From assembly GCA_022839525.1 (NCBI GenBank), contig JALHET010000009.1:1-42889 (forward strand): a stretch of DNA of 42,889 bases, read 5' to 3'. The position numbers and the translations under genes are program-made. Positions 1 through 6,989 of this stretch are shown here, piece by piece. Position 1 is the first letter of the stretch. Each line of letters starts with the position of its first letter. The notes beneath the pieces are model-generated. The model was not told the origin of the DNA. It ran no database searches and saw only the letters and a list, made by a program, of their open reading frames with translations. Origin of the DNA: Lentisphaerota bacterium. Its GTDB lineage: Bacteria > Verrucomicrobiota > Kiritimatiellia > RFP12 > UBA1067.

Positions 1-955
1 GCCCGGCGGCGTATTCGCAAAGGTGGCGGAAATACCGCCGGATCACCTCTTGCCGGGACGCCTCGCAGACCACCGCCTCATCGACGACACCAAAACCCAC
101 ACGGTTAACCCCCATGTCCGTCGGCGACTTGTAGGGGCACGGCTCGTTGGTCATTTTCTCCCAGATGGCTCGCAAGAGCGGGAACGCGTCCACATCGCGG
201 TTATAGTTGATCGCGATTTTTTTGTACGCCTGCAAATGATAGGGATCGACCATGTTGCAGTCGTTCAGATCCACGGTGGCCGCCTCGTAGGCCACATTCA
301 CCGGATGCTCCAGGGGCATGTTCCAAACAGGGAACGTCTCGAACTTCGCGTACCCCGCCACACGCCCCTGACGCCGCTCGTGGTAGAGCTGCGTCAGGCA
401 GGTGGCCAGCTTGCCGCTGCCCGGCCCCGGCCCGGTCACCACAACGATCGGCCGCTCGGTCTTGACGAACTCGTTCGCGCCATACCCCTCCTCGCTCACA
501 ATCGTTTCCACATCGGTGGGGTATCCCTGAGTCACATAGTGGTAATACACCTTGACGCCCCGGTGCTCGAGTCTTGCCCTGAACTGCTTGGCCGCGTGTT
601 GTCCGCTGAAACGCGTGATCACCACCGCCCTCACCAAAATATCCCAGTTCCTCAAACCGTCGATCAGTTTGAGGGCGTCCGTGTCGTATGAGATGCCGAA
701 ATCCGCCCGCATCTTTTTACGCTCAATGTCCCCGGCATAGATGCACAGCAGGATCTCCGCCTGATCCTTTAACCCCCGCAGCAGCCGCAGCTTCACATTC
801 GGGTCATATCCCGGGAGCACGCGTTCGGCATGCATGTCGTGCATGAGTTTACCCCCGAACTCAAGGTAAAGCTTGTTACCGTTCTGTTCCGCACGTTTAC
901 GGATCGCCTCCGTTTGCTCCGCCAGATACTTCTCGTTGTCGAACCCCGTCTTCAT
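1..955 (-). CDS. DUF1846 (UPF0371) family protein, C-terminus cut off by window edge
   Basis: About 318 residues are visible from ATG at 955; the reading frame runs open off the left edge. I recognise the DUF1846 family from conserved stretches: [14 protein letters not shown] near the N-terminus, [38 protein letters not shown], a glycine-rich loop [19 protein letters not shown] near residue 175, [14 protein letters not shown], and [18 protein letters not shown]. Family members are about 500 residues, so roughly 180 are missing outside the window. The biochemical role of the family is not established to my knowledge; the GPGPGSGK loop resembles a phosphate-binding loop, but that is inference. 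The gene is probably monocistronic, with its own promoter near 1041-1070 and a hairpin in the leader. Family assignment is confident; function is unknown. Confidence 0.88.
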   Translation of the reverse strand, partial: MKTGFDNEKYLAEQTEAIRKRAEQNGNKLYLEFGGKLMHDMHAERVLPGYDPNVKLRLLRGLKDQAEILLCIYAGDIERKKMRADFGISYDTDALKLIDGLRNWDILVRAVVITRFSGQHAAKQFRARLEHRGVKVYYHYVTQGYPTDVETIVSEEGYGANEFVKTERPIVVVTGPGPGSGKLATCLTQLYHERRQGRVAGYAKFETFPVWNMPLEHPVNVAYEAATVDLNDCNMVDPYHLQAYKKIAINYNRDVDAFPLLRAIWEKMTNEPCPYKSPTDMGVNRVGFGVVDEAVVCEASRQEVIRRYFRHLCEYAAG

Positions 956-1002
956 ATGGGAAACCTACTTTCGCGCAATTGAAATGCCCTGCCTGTGAAA
1001 AT

Positions 1003-1034
1003 AAAAAACCGGCCAAACGATAACCGTTGACCGG
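1003..1034 (-). terminator. Intrinsic-terminator-like hairpin just upstream of the DUF1846 gene
   Basis: On the minus strand an 8-bp stem (CCGGTCAA with TTGGCCGG, one G-U pair) encloses a loop of about 10 nt and is followed by TTTTTTATTTT. It lies between the predicted promoter (1041-1070) and the start codon at 955, so it sits at the very 5' end of the predicted transcript. It could be a back-up terminator for the EF-hand gene, a 5' stabilising hairpin or an attenuator. Confidence 0.5.
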
Positions 1035-1040
1035 GAAGAC

Positions 1041-1070
1041 AGTATATGCTCTTCCCCCCCCTTTCCGCAA
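1041..1070 (-). promoter_or_regulatory. Predicted sigma70-type promoter for the DUF1846 gene
   Basis: The minus strand shows TTGCGG (1065-1070), an 18-bp spacer and TATACT (1041-1046). The same arrangement occurs upstream of lysA and tolB in this window, which supports it. It lies 86 bp upstream of the ATG. Confidence 0.5.
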
Positions 1071-1092
1071 ACTTCTTTTGCACGTCCCACTC

Positions 1093-1123
1093 AAAAAAAA
1101 GACGGGCCGCGGAACGGCCCGTC
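1093..1123 (-). terminator. Rho-independent terminator of the EF-hand gene
   Basis: A perfect 9-bp stem GACGGGCCG / CGGCCCGTC (1101-1123) with a 5-nt loop is followed on the minus strand by eight T residues (1093-1100). It starts 22 bp after the stop codon of the EF-hand gene. Confidence 0.85.
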
Positions 1124-1144
1124 AGACAGACAAAAAACACACCG

Positions 1145-1732
1145 TCAGGTTGCTGGCGCCGCAACGGCTTCCTTCGCCTTATCCTTGCCCTGATGGCGCT
1201 TCATAAGGGTCTCCCGCATGGCCTTGCGCTCCTCAACGCTGAGTTTACCGTCACCGTCCTTGTCAAACTCCTTGAGTTGAGCTTTGCGGGCTTCCTGCAT
1301 GGCAGCCCTTTCCGTGTCATCCAACTTCCCGTCGCCATTCGTGTCGAACCTCTTCTCGCGGTTCTTGCGCATCTGCTCGCGCATGGCCGCCCGTTTCTGA
1401 TCGTTCAGCTTCCGGCCACCGTCCGTGTCAAACTTCTTTACGTTAGCTTTGCGGACTTCCTGCATGGCGGCCCTTTCCGTGTCATCCAACTTCCCGTCGC
1501 CATTCGTGTCGAACATCTTCTCGCGGTTCTTGCGCATCTGCTCGCGCATGGCCGCCCGCTCCTGATCGTTCAGCTTCCCGTCACCGTCTTTGTCGAAAGC
1601 CTTGATGGCTTCGGCATTGGCGTTCACACGTTTCGGGAACCCGTCTCGCGCACCCTTTTCAGGCTGCGCCTTCACGTATGCGGAAACACCCATCACCATC
1701 GCCACGAAAGCGGCGAAACAGAATTTACTCAT
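1145..1732 (-). CDS. Secreted protein with five EF-hand-like calcium-binding repeats
   Basis: This is a 195-residue protein with an N-terminal signal peptide (hydrophobic FAAFVAMVMGVSAYV, likely cleavage near residues 20-23). Five EF-hand loops follow: DKDGDGKLNDQE, DTNGDGKLDDTE, DTDGGRKLNDQK, DTNGDGKLDDTE and DKDGDGKLSVEE. Four have the DxDGDG / DxNGDG calcium-ligand pattern. The third is degenerate because GR replaces the DG at loop positions 5-6. The linkers are Arg/Lys/Met-rich (ERAAMREQMRKNREK). Export suggests a periplasmic or extracellular calcium-binding role; the partner is unknown. Strong SD AAGGAG lies before ATG 1732, and a strong terminator follows the stop. It lies downstream of lysA with a 129-bp gap containing a weak hairpin, so it is probably a separate transcript. 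The gene contains an internal 165-bp tandem duplication. Confidence 0.85.
   Translation of the reverse strand: MSKFCFAAFVAMVMGVSAYVKAQPEKGARDGFPKRVNANAEAIKAFDKDGDGKLNDQERAAMREQMRKNREKMFDTNGDGKLDDTERAAMQEVRKANVKKFDTDGGRKLNDQKRAAMREQMRKNREKRFDTNGDGKLDDTERAAMQEARKAQLKEFDKDGDGKLSVEERKAMRETLMKRHQGKDKAKEAVAAPAT
1281..1610 (-). repeat. 165-bp tandem duplication inside the EF-hand gene
   Basis: Two nearly identical 165-bp units lie head to tail (about 1281-1445 and 1446-1610), each beginning GCTTTGCGG(G/A)CTTCC on the plus strand. Each unit encodes 55 residues spanning two EF-hand loops. The spacing is a multiple of three, so the frame is kept. Confidence 0.75.
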
Positions 1733-1816
1733 CGTTTTGACTCCTTATGTGCGTTTGGTCCACTAACGGCATGTGGCCTTAAACGGATCGCCAGGGGGTT
1801 TATTGCCGGCCCACCT

Positions 1817-1844
1817 AAAAACGTGTGTGCCCCTCGGGAGGGCA
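1817..1844 (-). terminator. Weak terminator-like hairpin after lysA
   Basis: The minus strand folds TGCCCT/GGGGCA (1828-1844, 5-nt loop). A short T-run (complement of 1817-1821) follows after seven bases. It lies 18 bp beyond the lysA stop. The spacing makes it a weak candidate. Confidence 0.35.
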
Positions 1845-1861
1845 GAGGCATCACGGCGGCG

Positions 1862-3130
1862 CTAGACCTTGAACGATGCCAATGCGTCAAAATCCAGCGT
1901 CGCGAAGTAATCCGCAGGCGTCTCCGCGCGCCGGATCGGCACCACGCGCCCGTCCTCCCGCAAAAGCAACTCGGCCGAGCGCAGTTTGCCGTTGTACTGG
2001 AATCCCATGGCGTGGCCGTGCGCACCCGCGTCATGGATGACCAGAAGATCGCCTGCGGCGAGCTTCGGCAACAGGCGGTCGATCGCGAATTTGTCGTTGT
2101 TTTCGCAGAGCGAGCCTGTCACGTCATAAAGCGTGTCACACGGCAGCCCCGCCTTGGCAGGCACGGAGATATGGTGGTACGCGCCATAAAGCGCGGGCCG
2201 CATCAGGTCAGCCATGCACGCGTCAAGCCCGGCGTAGTTCTTATAGGTCGTCTTGATGTGACGCACGCGGGAGACCAAGAAGCCGTAAGGGCCTGTGATC
2301 ATGCGCCCGCATTCCATATACAGCTTGATCGCGGGATGTCCCTGGGCCAGCAAACGCTCCTCATACGCTTTCCGGATGCCGCGGCTCACGACCTCCAAAT
2401 CCACCGCCTGCTGTTCAGGCCGGTACGGGATACCGATGCCGCCGCCGATGTTCACAAACTCGAACGTGATACCGACTTCGCGCGACAGGTCAGCCGCAAG
2501 GTCAAACAGGATTTCAGCGGTGCCGATAAAATACTGCGGGTTCAGCTCGTTCGAGGCCACCATCGTGTGCAGGCCAAACCGCTTGACACCCCTCTCCTTC
2601 AGCAGGCGGTACCCCTCAAAAAGCTGTTCTCTCGTGAACCCGTACTTGGCCTGCTCGGGGTTGCCGATGATCGCGTTCCCGCCCTTGAGAGGGCCCGGGT
2701 TGTAGCGCAGGCACACCTGTTCAGGCAACCCGGCGCACGCCTCCAGAAACGGGATGTGCGTCAGGTCGTCGAGGTTGATGATAGCGCCGAGCGCCTTCGC
2801 TTTGACAAACTCGCCTGCGGGCGTGTCGTTCGAGGTGAACATGATCCCCTCGCCCGTGACGCCGACCTGCTGAGAAAGCAACAGCTCCGGCAGCGAGCTG
2901 CAATCCATGCCGAGCCCCTCCTCGTTCAGGATCTTCATCAGGAAGGGGTTGGGGCACGCCTTAACCGCGAAATACTCCTTGAATCCCGGGTTCCACGCAA
3001 AGGCGCCTTTGAGACGCCGCACATTGGCGCGGATGCCGCGCTCGTCGTAAAGGTGAAAAGGGGTCGGATGCGTTTTTTCAATCTCTTCAAGCTGGGCGAG
3101 TGTGAAGGGTAGTGTTTTATCTGCTGACAT
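1862..3130 (-). CDS. lysA: Diaminopimelate decarboxylase
   Basis: A fold-type III PLP decarboxylase of 422 residues that converts meso-diaminopimelate to L-lysine, the last step of lysine synthesis, in the cytoplasm. The PLP-binding lysine is in FAVKACPNP (about residue 56). Other family marks are NIGGGIGIPY (phosphate-binding glycine loop), MECGR (the EPGR position), SLCENNDKF (the catalytic Cys of the CESxD motif from the partner subunit) and HDAGAHGHAMGFQYNGKLR near the C-terminus. These variants (ECGR, CENND, HDAGAHG) match the LysA subfamily I know from clostridia and relatives, so they are not odd. The start is ATG 3130 with a GGAG upstream; an in-frame upstream start at 3193 would lie inside the promoter. 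A TTGCGC-18-TATACT promoter precedes it. Confidence 0.93.
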   Translation of the reverse strand: MSADKTLPFTLAQLEEIEKTHPTPFHLYDERGIRANVRRLKGAFAWNPGFKEYFAVKACPNPFLMKILNEEGLGMDCSSLPELLLSQQVGVTGEGIMFTSNDTPAGEFVKAKALGAIINLDDLTHIPFLEACAGLPEQVCLRYNPGPLKGGNAIIGNPEQAKYGFTREQLFEGYRLLKERGVKRFGLHTMVASNELNPQYFIGTAEILFDLAADLSREVGITFEFVNIGGGIGIPYRPEQQAVDLEVVSRGIRKAYEERLLAQGHPAIKLYMECGRMITGPYGFLVSRVRHIKTTYKNYAGLDACMADLMRPALYGAYHHISVPAKAGLPCDTLYDVTGSLCENNDKFAIDRLLPKLAAGDLLVIHDAGAHGHAMGFQYNGKLRSAELLLREDGRVVPIRRAETPADYFATLDFDALASFKV

Positions 3131-3163
3131 GAGAGGCAACTCCAAAGCATAAAATTGGTTTTT

Positions 3164-3193
3164 AGTATACCTTCTGCCGCATTTTCTGCGCAA
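3164..3193 (-). promoter_or_regulatory. Predicted lysA promoter
   Basis: The minus strand shows TTGCGC (3188-3193), an 18-bp spacer and TATACT (3164-3169), 34 bp before the ATG at 3130. It lies between lysA and the attC site, so lysA keeps its own promoter next to the integron. Confidence 0.6.
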
Positions 3194-3231
3194 CCGGATT
3201 CTTAGACGAAAACAGGGGGATTTTTTTCTTC

Positions 3232-3295
3232 GCCCAACACCGGCGGTGAACCTCGGCGCGGCTATGCACCGTAATGTTCCACCACCTTGTTAGCC
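3232..3295 (-). other. attC (59-base-element-like) recombination site
   Basis: Read on the minus strand it begins with R'' GGCTAAC (3289-3295), then L'' GGTGGTGGAAC (3276-3286), a central loop, L' GTTCACCGCC (3242-3251), a short spacer and R' GTTGGGC (3232-3238). R' is a perfect GTTRRRY core. L'' pairs with L' except for one extra G, as expected for the extrahelical base of attC sites. R'' departs from RYYYAAC at one position. The length of 64 bp is typical. The TAA stop of the methyltransferase gene (3290-3292) lies inside R'', as is common for integron cassettes. Confidence 0.7.
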
Positions 3296-3904
3296 TTCCT
3301 CTTCTGGTTTCTCTTCCGGGATCAAGTCAATCTGCCCGTTTTCCGAGCGCTCACCGAACTTCTTGCCTTTCAATGGGCGCAGGTCAATGACGGCACCGAA
3401 CTTGGCAAAGATGGAAAAGAACTTGTCGAAGTCCTTGCCCCAGTAAACCATCGCACAGGACATCGGTGCGCCCTTGCCGCCGTTCTGTCCATTGACGAGA
3501 AACTTCAGTCGGGTGTCGTACAGGAAGCAAACTGCCGTTGCCTTGCCGAAAACGTTGTTCTTCCAGTGTCCCGTGTTGGTGGCAACCGGCACAAGGGCCA
3601 GAACTTCGGACTTGTATTCTTTGTGCGCCGTGGCACAGCGGCACAACCATTTCTTGATCGAGGTGCCACGTTCTTTGTCTATTCCGTATGGTGGATTCAC
3701 GTAGATCGTTGGAAAATTCCAAGTCTCGCGGAGTCCATCATGCTGCGGAAGGCGATATTCCGTTTCCGCTTGCACGATCGAATACTCATTGGAGCAGGGA
3801 TCAAGGGCGATGCACCCACCGAAGAACTCACGCACCGCACTGACGTACTTCTCCGGCGTTCCCCACTCCTGACTGAGTGTGTTCAGTGTCCGTCCGGCTG
3901 TCAT
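3290..3904 (-). CDS. DNA N6-adenine methyltransferase, phage Dam-like (PF05869 type), of an R-M pair
   Basis: A 204-residue protein that is predicted to methylate adenine and so protect DNA from the adjacent endonuclease. Visible family features are LSQEWGTP near residue 12 (the WxTP start of this family), LDPCSNEYS (SAM-pocket acidic region), and VNPPYG (the N-P-P-Y amino-methyltransferase catalytic motif, about residue 68). LVPVATNTGHWKNNVF, RLKFLVNGQ and APMSCAMVYWG follow. The family is usually found in phages and mobile elements. ATG 3904 overlaps the TGA of the endonuclease gene as ATGA, and AGGAG lies 8 bp upstream, which fixes the start; the longer TTG start at 3922 is less likely. 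The stop codon is inside the attC site. The recognition sequence cannot be read from sequence. Confidence 0.8.
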   Translation of the reverse strand: MTAGRTLNTLSQEWGTPEKYVSAVREFFGGCIALDPCSNEYSIVQAETEYRLPQHDGLRETWNFPTIYVNPPYGIDKERGTSIKKWLCRCATAHKEYKSEVLALVPVATNTGHWKNNVFGKATAVCFLYDTRLKFLVNGQNGGKGAPMSCAMVYWGKDFDKFFSIFAKFGAVIDLRPLKGKKFGERSENGQIDLIPEEKPEEEG

Positions 3905-5043
3905 GCGTGAATCTCCTGCCAATTCTTGCCTTTGAGTGTGTTCAGTTCATCTTTCAGAACCGCCAGGCTCTTGCCTGCGGGGGCTATGATATTGAACCAC
4001 CCTTCAATCGTGCTGGCTTTCGACCTGAAGTAGGATTGAAGGGCGGCATCAGCCGCCAGAGAAACTTGGACCTTCGTAAATTGGTTTACGCCCTTCTTAC
4101 CGGTGTAGCTGGCAAGAAACGCTTTCCGGGCTGCGCCAAGCTCAGCGGCTGGGTGGAGCAGCAATTCGTCAATGAATTGGGCAATGCCAGCGTCGGTCAA
4201 GAACAACAACCAGTCGTAAGACTGGGCAAGCACCTTCAGTTCCTTGTTGTGGTTTTCCGACGTGAACCAGTTGCCGTGATTGCTGACAACGCCGACGGTC
4301 AAGATGAAGCGTGAAAGCAGTTCTGGATCACGCGACGCAATGATCTCGGCCATGAGTTTGTAGTAGTCGCCATGTCGAAACGACCCGTCACGTTTCTGAA
4401 TGAGACCGCCCATGCTACCATCGGTCAATCTGATCTTCTGCAAGGCAGACACCGTTCGGGCAACGTAGGCACCCTGCTTTGCCTTCTCAATCGTCTGAGG
4501 TCCCTTCCGCATGCCTTCCTCGACGCCGACACGTTTACACTCGAGAATGGCGAAGGGACGGCGACGGAGTGTGGCAACGGAGTACCGTCCGGTCTTCTTG
4601 CCGAGGTTGTCAAGGTAGGCGTTAAGGAACGTCTCGCCGCAATCGCAGACCGTGCACGAGTTCCGAAGAACCAAGTCGTTGCTCAGGAGGGCAGTGGTCT
4701 TGATGGACTCCGCAGGGAACGACAAGGCGGCAACCTCTGCGAGTTTGGCAATCTTGCGCGCCGTGATGGGCAGGCTATCCCGGTCGAAGTCTACCGTAAC
4801 GAGGGGAGTTGACGGATGAAGACTGTACTCGACGTTGTGCGTGATGTCGTCGTTCCCAAACTCTGGTAGCGGTTTCTCTATCGCAACATTCCGCTCAAGA
4901 CCCCACGCCTTGAGCGAGTAGAACGTGATGATTTCGACGAGGGTGCCGAGTGCTCGACCAGCGGCCTTCTTCGAGTCCTTGGCGTAGTGGAAGACCTTCT
5001 CGGTCAGAACCTTCTGTAACTGGTCAACTGATGGGTATGACAT
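3901..5043 (-). CDS. Putative Type II restriction endonuclease with PD-(D/E)XK-like core
   Basis: A 380-residue protein of no family I can name. Its best catalytic candidate is PFAILECKRVGVEEG (about residues 165-180), with the E-x-K of a PD-(D/E)XK nuclease; GPQTIEKAKQGAYVARTV follows, as often seen in restriction enzymes. An acidic residue upstream in FGNDDITHNVEYSLHP could complete the site. The context supports the call: it is translationally coupled (ATGA overlap) to a DNA adenine methyltransferase and sits in an integron cassette. The start is taken as ATG 5043 with AAGGGG upstream, overlapping the end of the small gene before it by 20 bp. An upstream in-frame start at 5103 is possible but would overlap more. 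Role as the R subunit is inference from context plus the motif. Confidence 0.65.
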   Translation of the reverse strand: MSYPSVDQLQKVLTEKVFHYAKDSKKAAGRALGTLVEIITFYSLKAWGLERNVAIEKPLPEFGNDDITHNVEYSLHPSTPLVTVDFDRDSLPITARKIAKLAEVAALSFPAESIKTTALLSNDLVLRNSCTVCDCGETFLNAYLDNLGKKTGRYSVATLRRRPFAILECKRVGVEEGMRKGPQTIEKAKQGAYVARTVSALQKIRLTDGSMGGLIQKRDGSFRHGDYYKLMAEIIASRDPELLSRFILTVGVVSNHGNWFTSENHNKELKVLAQSYDWLLFLTDAGIAQFIDELLLHPAAELGAARKAFLASYTGKKGVNQFTKVQVSLAADAALQSYFRSKASTIEGWFNIIAPAGKSLAVLKDELNTLKGKNWQEIHA

Positions 5044-5363
5044 TCTCTGTTTTCCCCTTTTTCCTGAAATTGGAATCAAGAGGTCTCTTGCCCCAACGCT
5101 CACTTATGGAGTTGTCCGTGTTCGTCCATGCGTTCAGAGGTGAGCCAATTGCCTTGTAGACTTGGGCTCGTGTCATGCCAACCTCAATCATCCTGAAGCC
5201 CTTTGTCTGTGTAGCCTGGGGCGTAGACTGTGTCATCGAAACCAGGCAACGCCCCCCATAACATTCCAGAGATGCCATCAATTGAGGAGTAGCTGCGGTA
5301 GAGCCTCAGGAAAAGAAGCAAAATCAGCATGCCGATATTCGCTATTGCCTGTCTTCTTTTCAT
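5024..5363 (-). pseudogene. Small membrane-anchored BamE/SmpA-like gene, frameshifted or two coupled ORFs
   Basis: One frame (ATG 5363, stop 5184) gives a 59-residue product with a membrane segment (NIGMLILLLFLRLY) ending APGYTDKGLQDD. The next frame continues naturally as TDKGFRMIEVGMTRAQVYK and AIGSPLNAW to a stop at 5024. The motif GMTRAQVYKAIGSP resembles the start of the SmpA/OmlA (BamE-like) fold. Reading through needs one base to be skipped near 5200. Alternatively the second part starts at ATG 5191, which overlaps the first stop by 8 bp and could be translationally coupled. It is the first gene of the cassette region and overlaps the endonuclease gene. The function is unknown; the BamE-like call is weak because only about 55 residues carry it. 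Confidence 0.45.
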
Positions 5364-5445
5364 TTGTGTGTGCCGGACAGTACTTATTGAGCCTACCCCC
5401 CGAAATGGCGTAGACCCAGTCAACATTGAGAATGATAAAGGCTGT

Positions 5446-5617
5446 AACAAAGACGGTCAAGCGCACATTTTGTTGCCCGGCAAGACGACGTTAATCTTTG
5501 GGCTTGCCTGTGCTGTGAGGTAGGCTTTATGAAAACTGTTGAAGCAGTCTTTGCGAGGGTTTATTGATTTATTTAAAGGCATCTAAGAAGCCGCATAAAG
5601 CCTACTTGGAGGACGGC
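5446..5617. other. Presumed attI / integrase promoter region
   Basis: This non-coding stretch lies between the first cassette ORF and the integrase start, where attI is expected. No perfect GTTRRRY core is visible; the closest in cassette orientation is GTTACAG at 5440-5446. GGCAAG (5479-5484) and CTTGCC (5503-5508) form a weak inverted repeat. Placement of attI is inference only. Confidence 0.3.
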
Positions 5618-5868
5618 ATGGACGCTCTTATAATCGTGTTTGATGATTGGGAGCAGGTTCTGGCGGAGACTCTTCCGCCAGATTTGCGCAAGCCTTATCG
5701 CGAAGCGATCGTAAAGTTCCGGTACTGGTTGCGGCAGACAGGGAAGACGCCGGATGCCGAGACGTTCAAGATCTGCTGGGGCATGCGGACATATCCACAA
5801 CGGAAATCTACCTGCACACGGCCAAGTATACCGGCATCGGCGTGCATAACCCGTTTGAGACGTTATGA
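5618..5868 (+). pseudogene. Integron integrase (IntI-like tyrosine recombinase) relic with internal deletion
   Basis: The N-terminal part starts at ATG 5618 with GGAGG 5 bp upstream and reads about 50 residues like an integrase SAM-like domain (FDDWEQVLAETLPPDLRKPY, FRYWLRQTGKTPDAETFK). The frame then changes near 5767. The last 35 residues are the C-terminal end of a tyrosine recombinase: DVQDLLGHADISTTEIYLHT carries the last catalytic His and the nucleophile Tyr. The tail GIGVHNPFETL matches the GVxSPxDxL ending that marks integron integrases. About 200 residues, including the catalytic Arg, Lys and HxxR and the integron-specific patch region, are missing. It runs divergently from the R-M cassette, as intI does in integrons, and ends 23 bp from the end of convergent xerC. 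It must be inactive. Confidence 0.72.
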
Positions 5869-5891
5869 AAGGTTTTTACCGGACGTTCGTT

Positions 5892-6935
5892 TCACGCGCG
5901 CGGGTGCGCCTTGCCGTACTCATCCTTGAGGCGCTCGATGGAGACGTGGGTGTAGATCTGCGTGGTGGAAAGGCTGGCGTGTCCGAGCATCTCCTGCACG
6001 CTGCGCAGGTCGGCCCCCGCATCCAACAGGTGCGTGGCGAAACTGTGCCGCAGCTTGTGCGGCGTGATTTCAGGCGGCAACCCCGCCGCACGCAGCCAGA
6101 CCTTCATCTGACGCTCGATCGAGCGGTTGGTCAGGGCGCCTCCCACGCGGTTCAGGAAAAGAGCCGCTCCATCGCCCGCCCCGTCGGGCCAGAGGGCTTT
6201 GGCCATGTCGCGCAGTTTCCTTAGCGCCCCGCACGCGGGCCGCCCTAACACGCAGAGCCGCTCTTTGCGCCCCTTCCCCTCCACAATGGTCGTGCCCTGT
6301 TCAAAACGGATGTCCCCCCACGTCAACGCCGCGATCTCGCTGATGCGGCAGCCCGTGCTGTAAAGAACCTCAAAGATCGCCGTATCGCGCAGCGCCGCAT
6401 ATTCCTTCATCGGAGACACGCTGCCGCCCTGCTTCGCGCGCTCCGCATCTAACCCCGCAAGCGGCGCGGCCAAAAGAGCCTCGACCTCTTTCACGCCCAG
6501 CACGACCGGCAAGCGCCGCCCCAGCCGCGGGCCGCGCAATCCCGCAAAGGGATTGGACGCACCCTCTCCCTCACGCCCGAGATAACGGTAGAAGGTCCGG
6601 AGCGAGGACAGCTTGCGGCGCGTGGTGGTCGGCGCGTGCCCCCCGCGGTGGAACGCGGCCAGAAAAGCGCGGGCCTGTTCGCGGTCAGGCGCCATCCAAT
6701 CGAACGGCGGTTTCACGGCTGCGGCGTCCGGCCACACGAAGGCCGCAAACTGCCCGATGTCCTGAAGATAACCGCCCACCGTATGTCCGGAAGCGTTGCG
6801 CTCCGCAAGCAGGTAACCTTTGAAGCGTGCCACCCGCGGATCGGCCGCCGCATCCGCACGGTTCGGCATCGGTTCGGGCGGCGTGCCGCCGAACCGCACC
6901 TCCTTTTCGTAAAAAACGTCCTCGTCCTTGTCCAT
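5892..6935 (-). CDS. xerC: Tyrosine recombinase XerC/XerD family
   Basis: A 347-residue site-specific recombinase predicted to resolve chromosome dimers at dif. An N-terminal SAM-like core-binding domain spans about residues 30-130 (RFKGYLLAERNASGHTVGGY, TTRRKLSSLRTFYRYL). The catalytic domain has Arg in TGCRISEIAAL, Lys in GKGRKERL, HxxR in HKLRHSFATHLL, His in LGHASLSTTQ and the nucleophile Tyr in IYTHVS. Compared with the usual ~300 residues there is an N-terminal extension of about 25 residues and an insert (GLDAERAKQGGSVSPMKEY) before the catalytic Arg. Start is ATG 6935. It lies 54 bp downstream of topA on the same strand, with a 14-bp tandem repeat in the gap. Whether it is C or D cannot be settled from one copy. 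Confidence 0.87.
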   Translation of the reverse strand: MDKDEDVFYEKEVRFGGTPPEPMPNRADAAADPRVARFKGYLLAERNASGHTVGGYLQDIGQFAAFVWPDAAAVKPPFDWMAPDREQARAFLAAFHRGGHAPTTTRRKLSSLRTFYRYLGREGEGASNPFAGLRGPRLGRRLPVVLGVKEVEALLAAPLAGLDAERAKQGGSVSPMKEYAALRDTAIFEVLYSTGCRISEIAALTWGDIRFEQGTTIVEGKGRKERLCVLGRPACGALRKLRDMAKALWPDGAGDGAALFLNRVGGALTNRSIERQMKVWLRAAGLPPEITPHKLRHSFATHLLDAGADLRSVQEMLGHASLSTTQIYTHVSIERLKDEYGKAHPRA

Positions 6936-6938
6936 AAC

Positions 6939-6966
6939 TTCGGTGTTCGGCGTTCGGTGTTCGGCA
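6939..6966. repeat. Tandem 14-bp repeat between topA and xerC
   Basis: TTCGGTGTTCGGC(G/A) occurs twice head to tail, immediately upstream of the xerC start codon on the complementary strand. Its role is unknown. Confidence 0.6.
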
Positions 6967-6989
6967 TTCTGCGTTGGCCGCCGGGCGTC

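Larger units (their letters stand above)
3232..5868. mobile_element. Decayed integron: integrase relic plus one restriction-modification cassette
   Basis: The arrangement is that of an integron. An integron-type integrase relic (5618-5868) reads rightward. The opposite strand carries an array reading leftward: a small broken gene, a restriction endonuclease, a methyltransferase whose stop codon lies inside the first core of an attC-like site, and the attC site itself (3232-3295). Beyond attC the chromosome resumes at the lysA promoter. The array genes look visibly less GC-rich than their neighbours. The integrase lacks its catalytic middle, so the element cannot move by itself. attI should lie between about 5446 and 5617 but I cannot place it exactly. 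The interpretation rests on attC geometry, the stop-codon/attC overlap and the integrase C-terminus. Confidence 0.68.

Noticed and set aside
1046..3112. A 688-codon open frame on the plus strand
   Set aside because: It lies opposite lysA and the EF-hand gene, has no family resemblance, and is Arg/His/Leu-rich, as expected for antisense of GC-rich genes.
1862..3130. LysA motif variants (ECGR, CENND) as loss of function
   Set aside because: These variants are usual in one LysA subfamily, and all PLP and active-site positions are present.
5090..5155. A second attC site (GCTCAC/GTGAGC inverted repeat with CCCCAAC)
   Set aside because: It lies within the reading frame of the small cassette gene, the core does not fit RYYYAAC, and no matching GTTRRRY core occurs on the other side.
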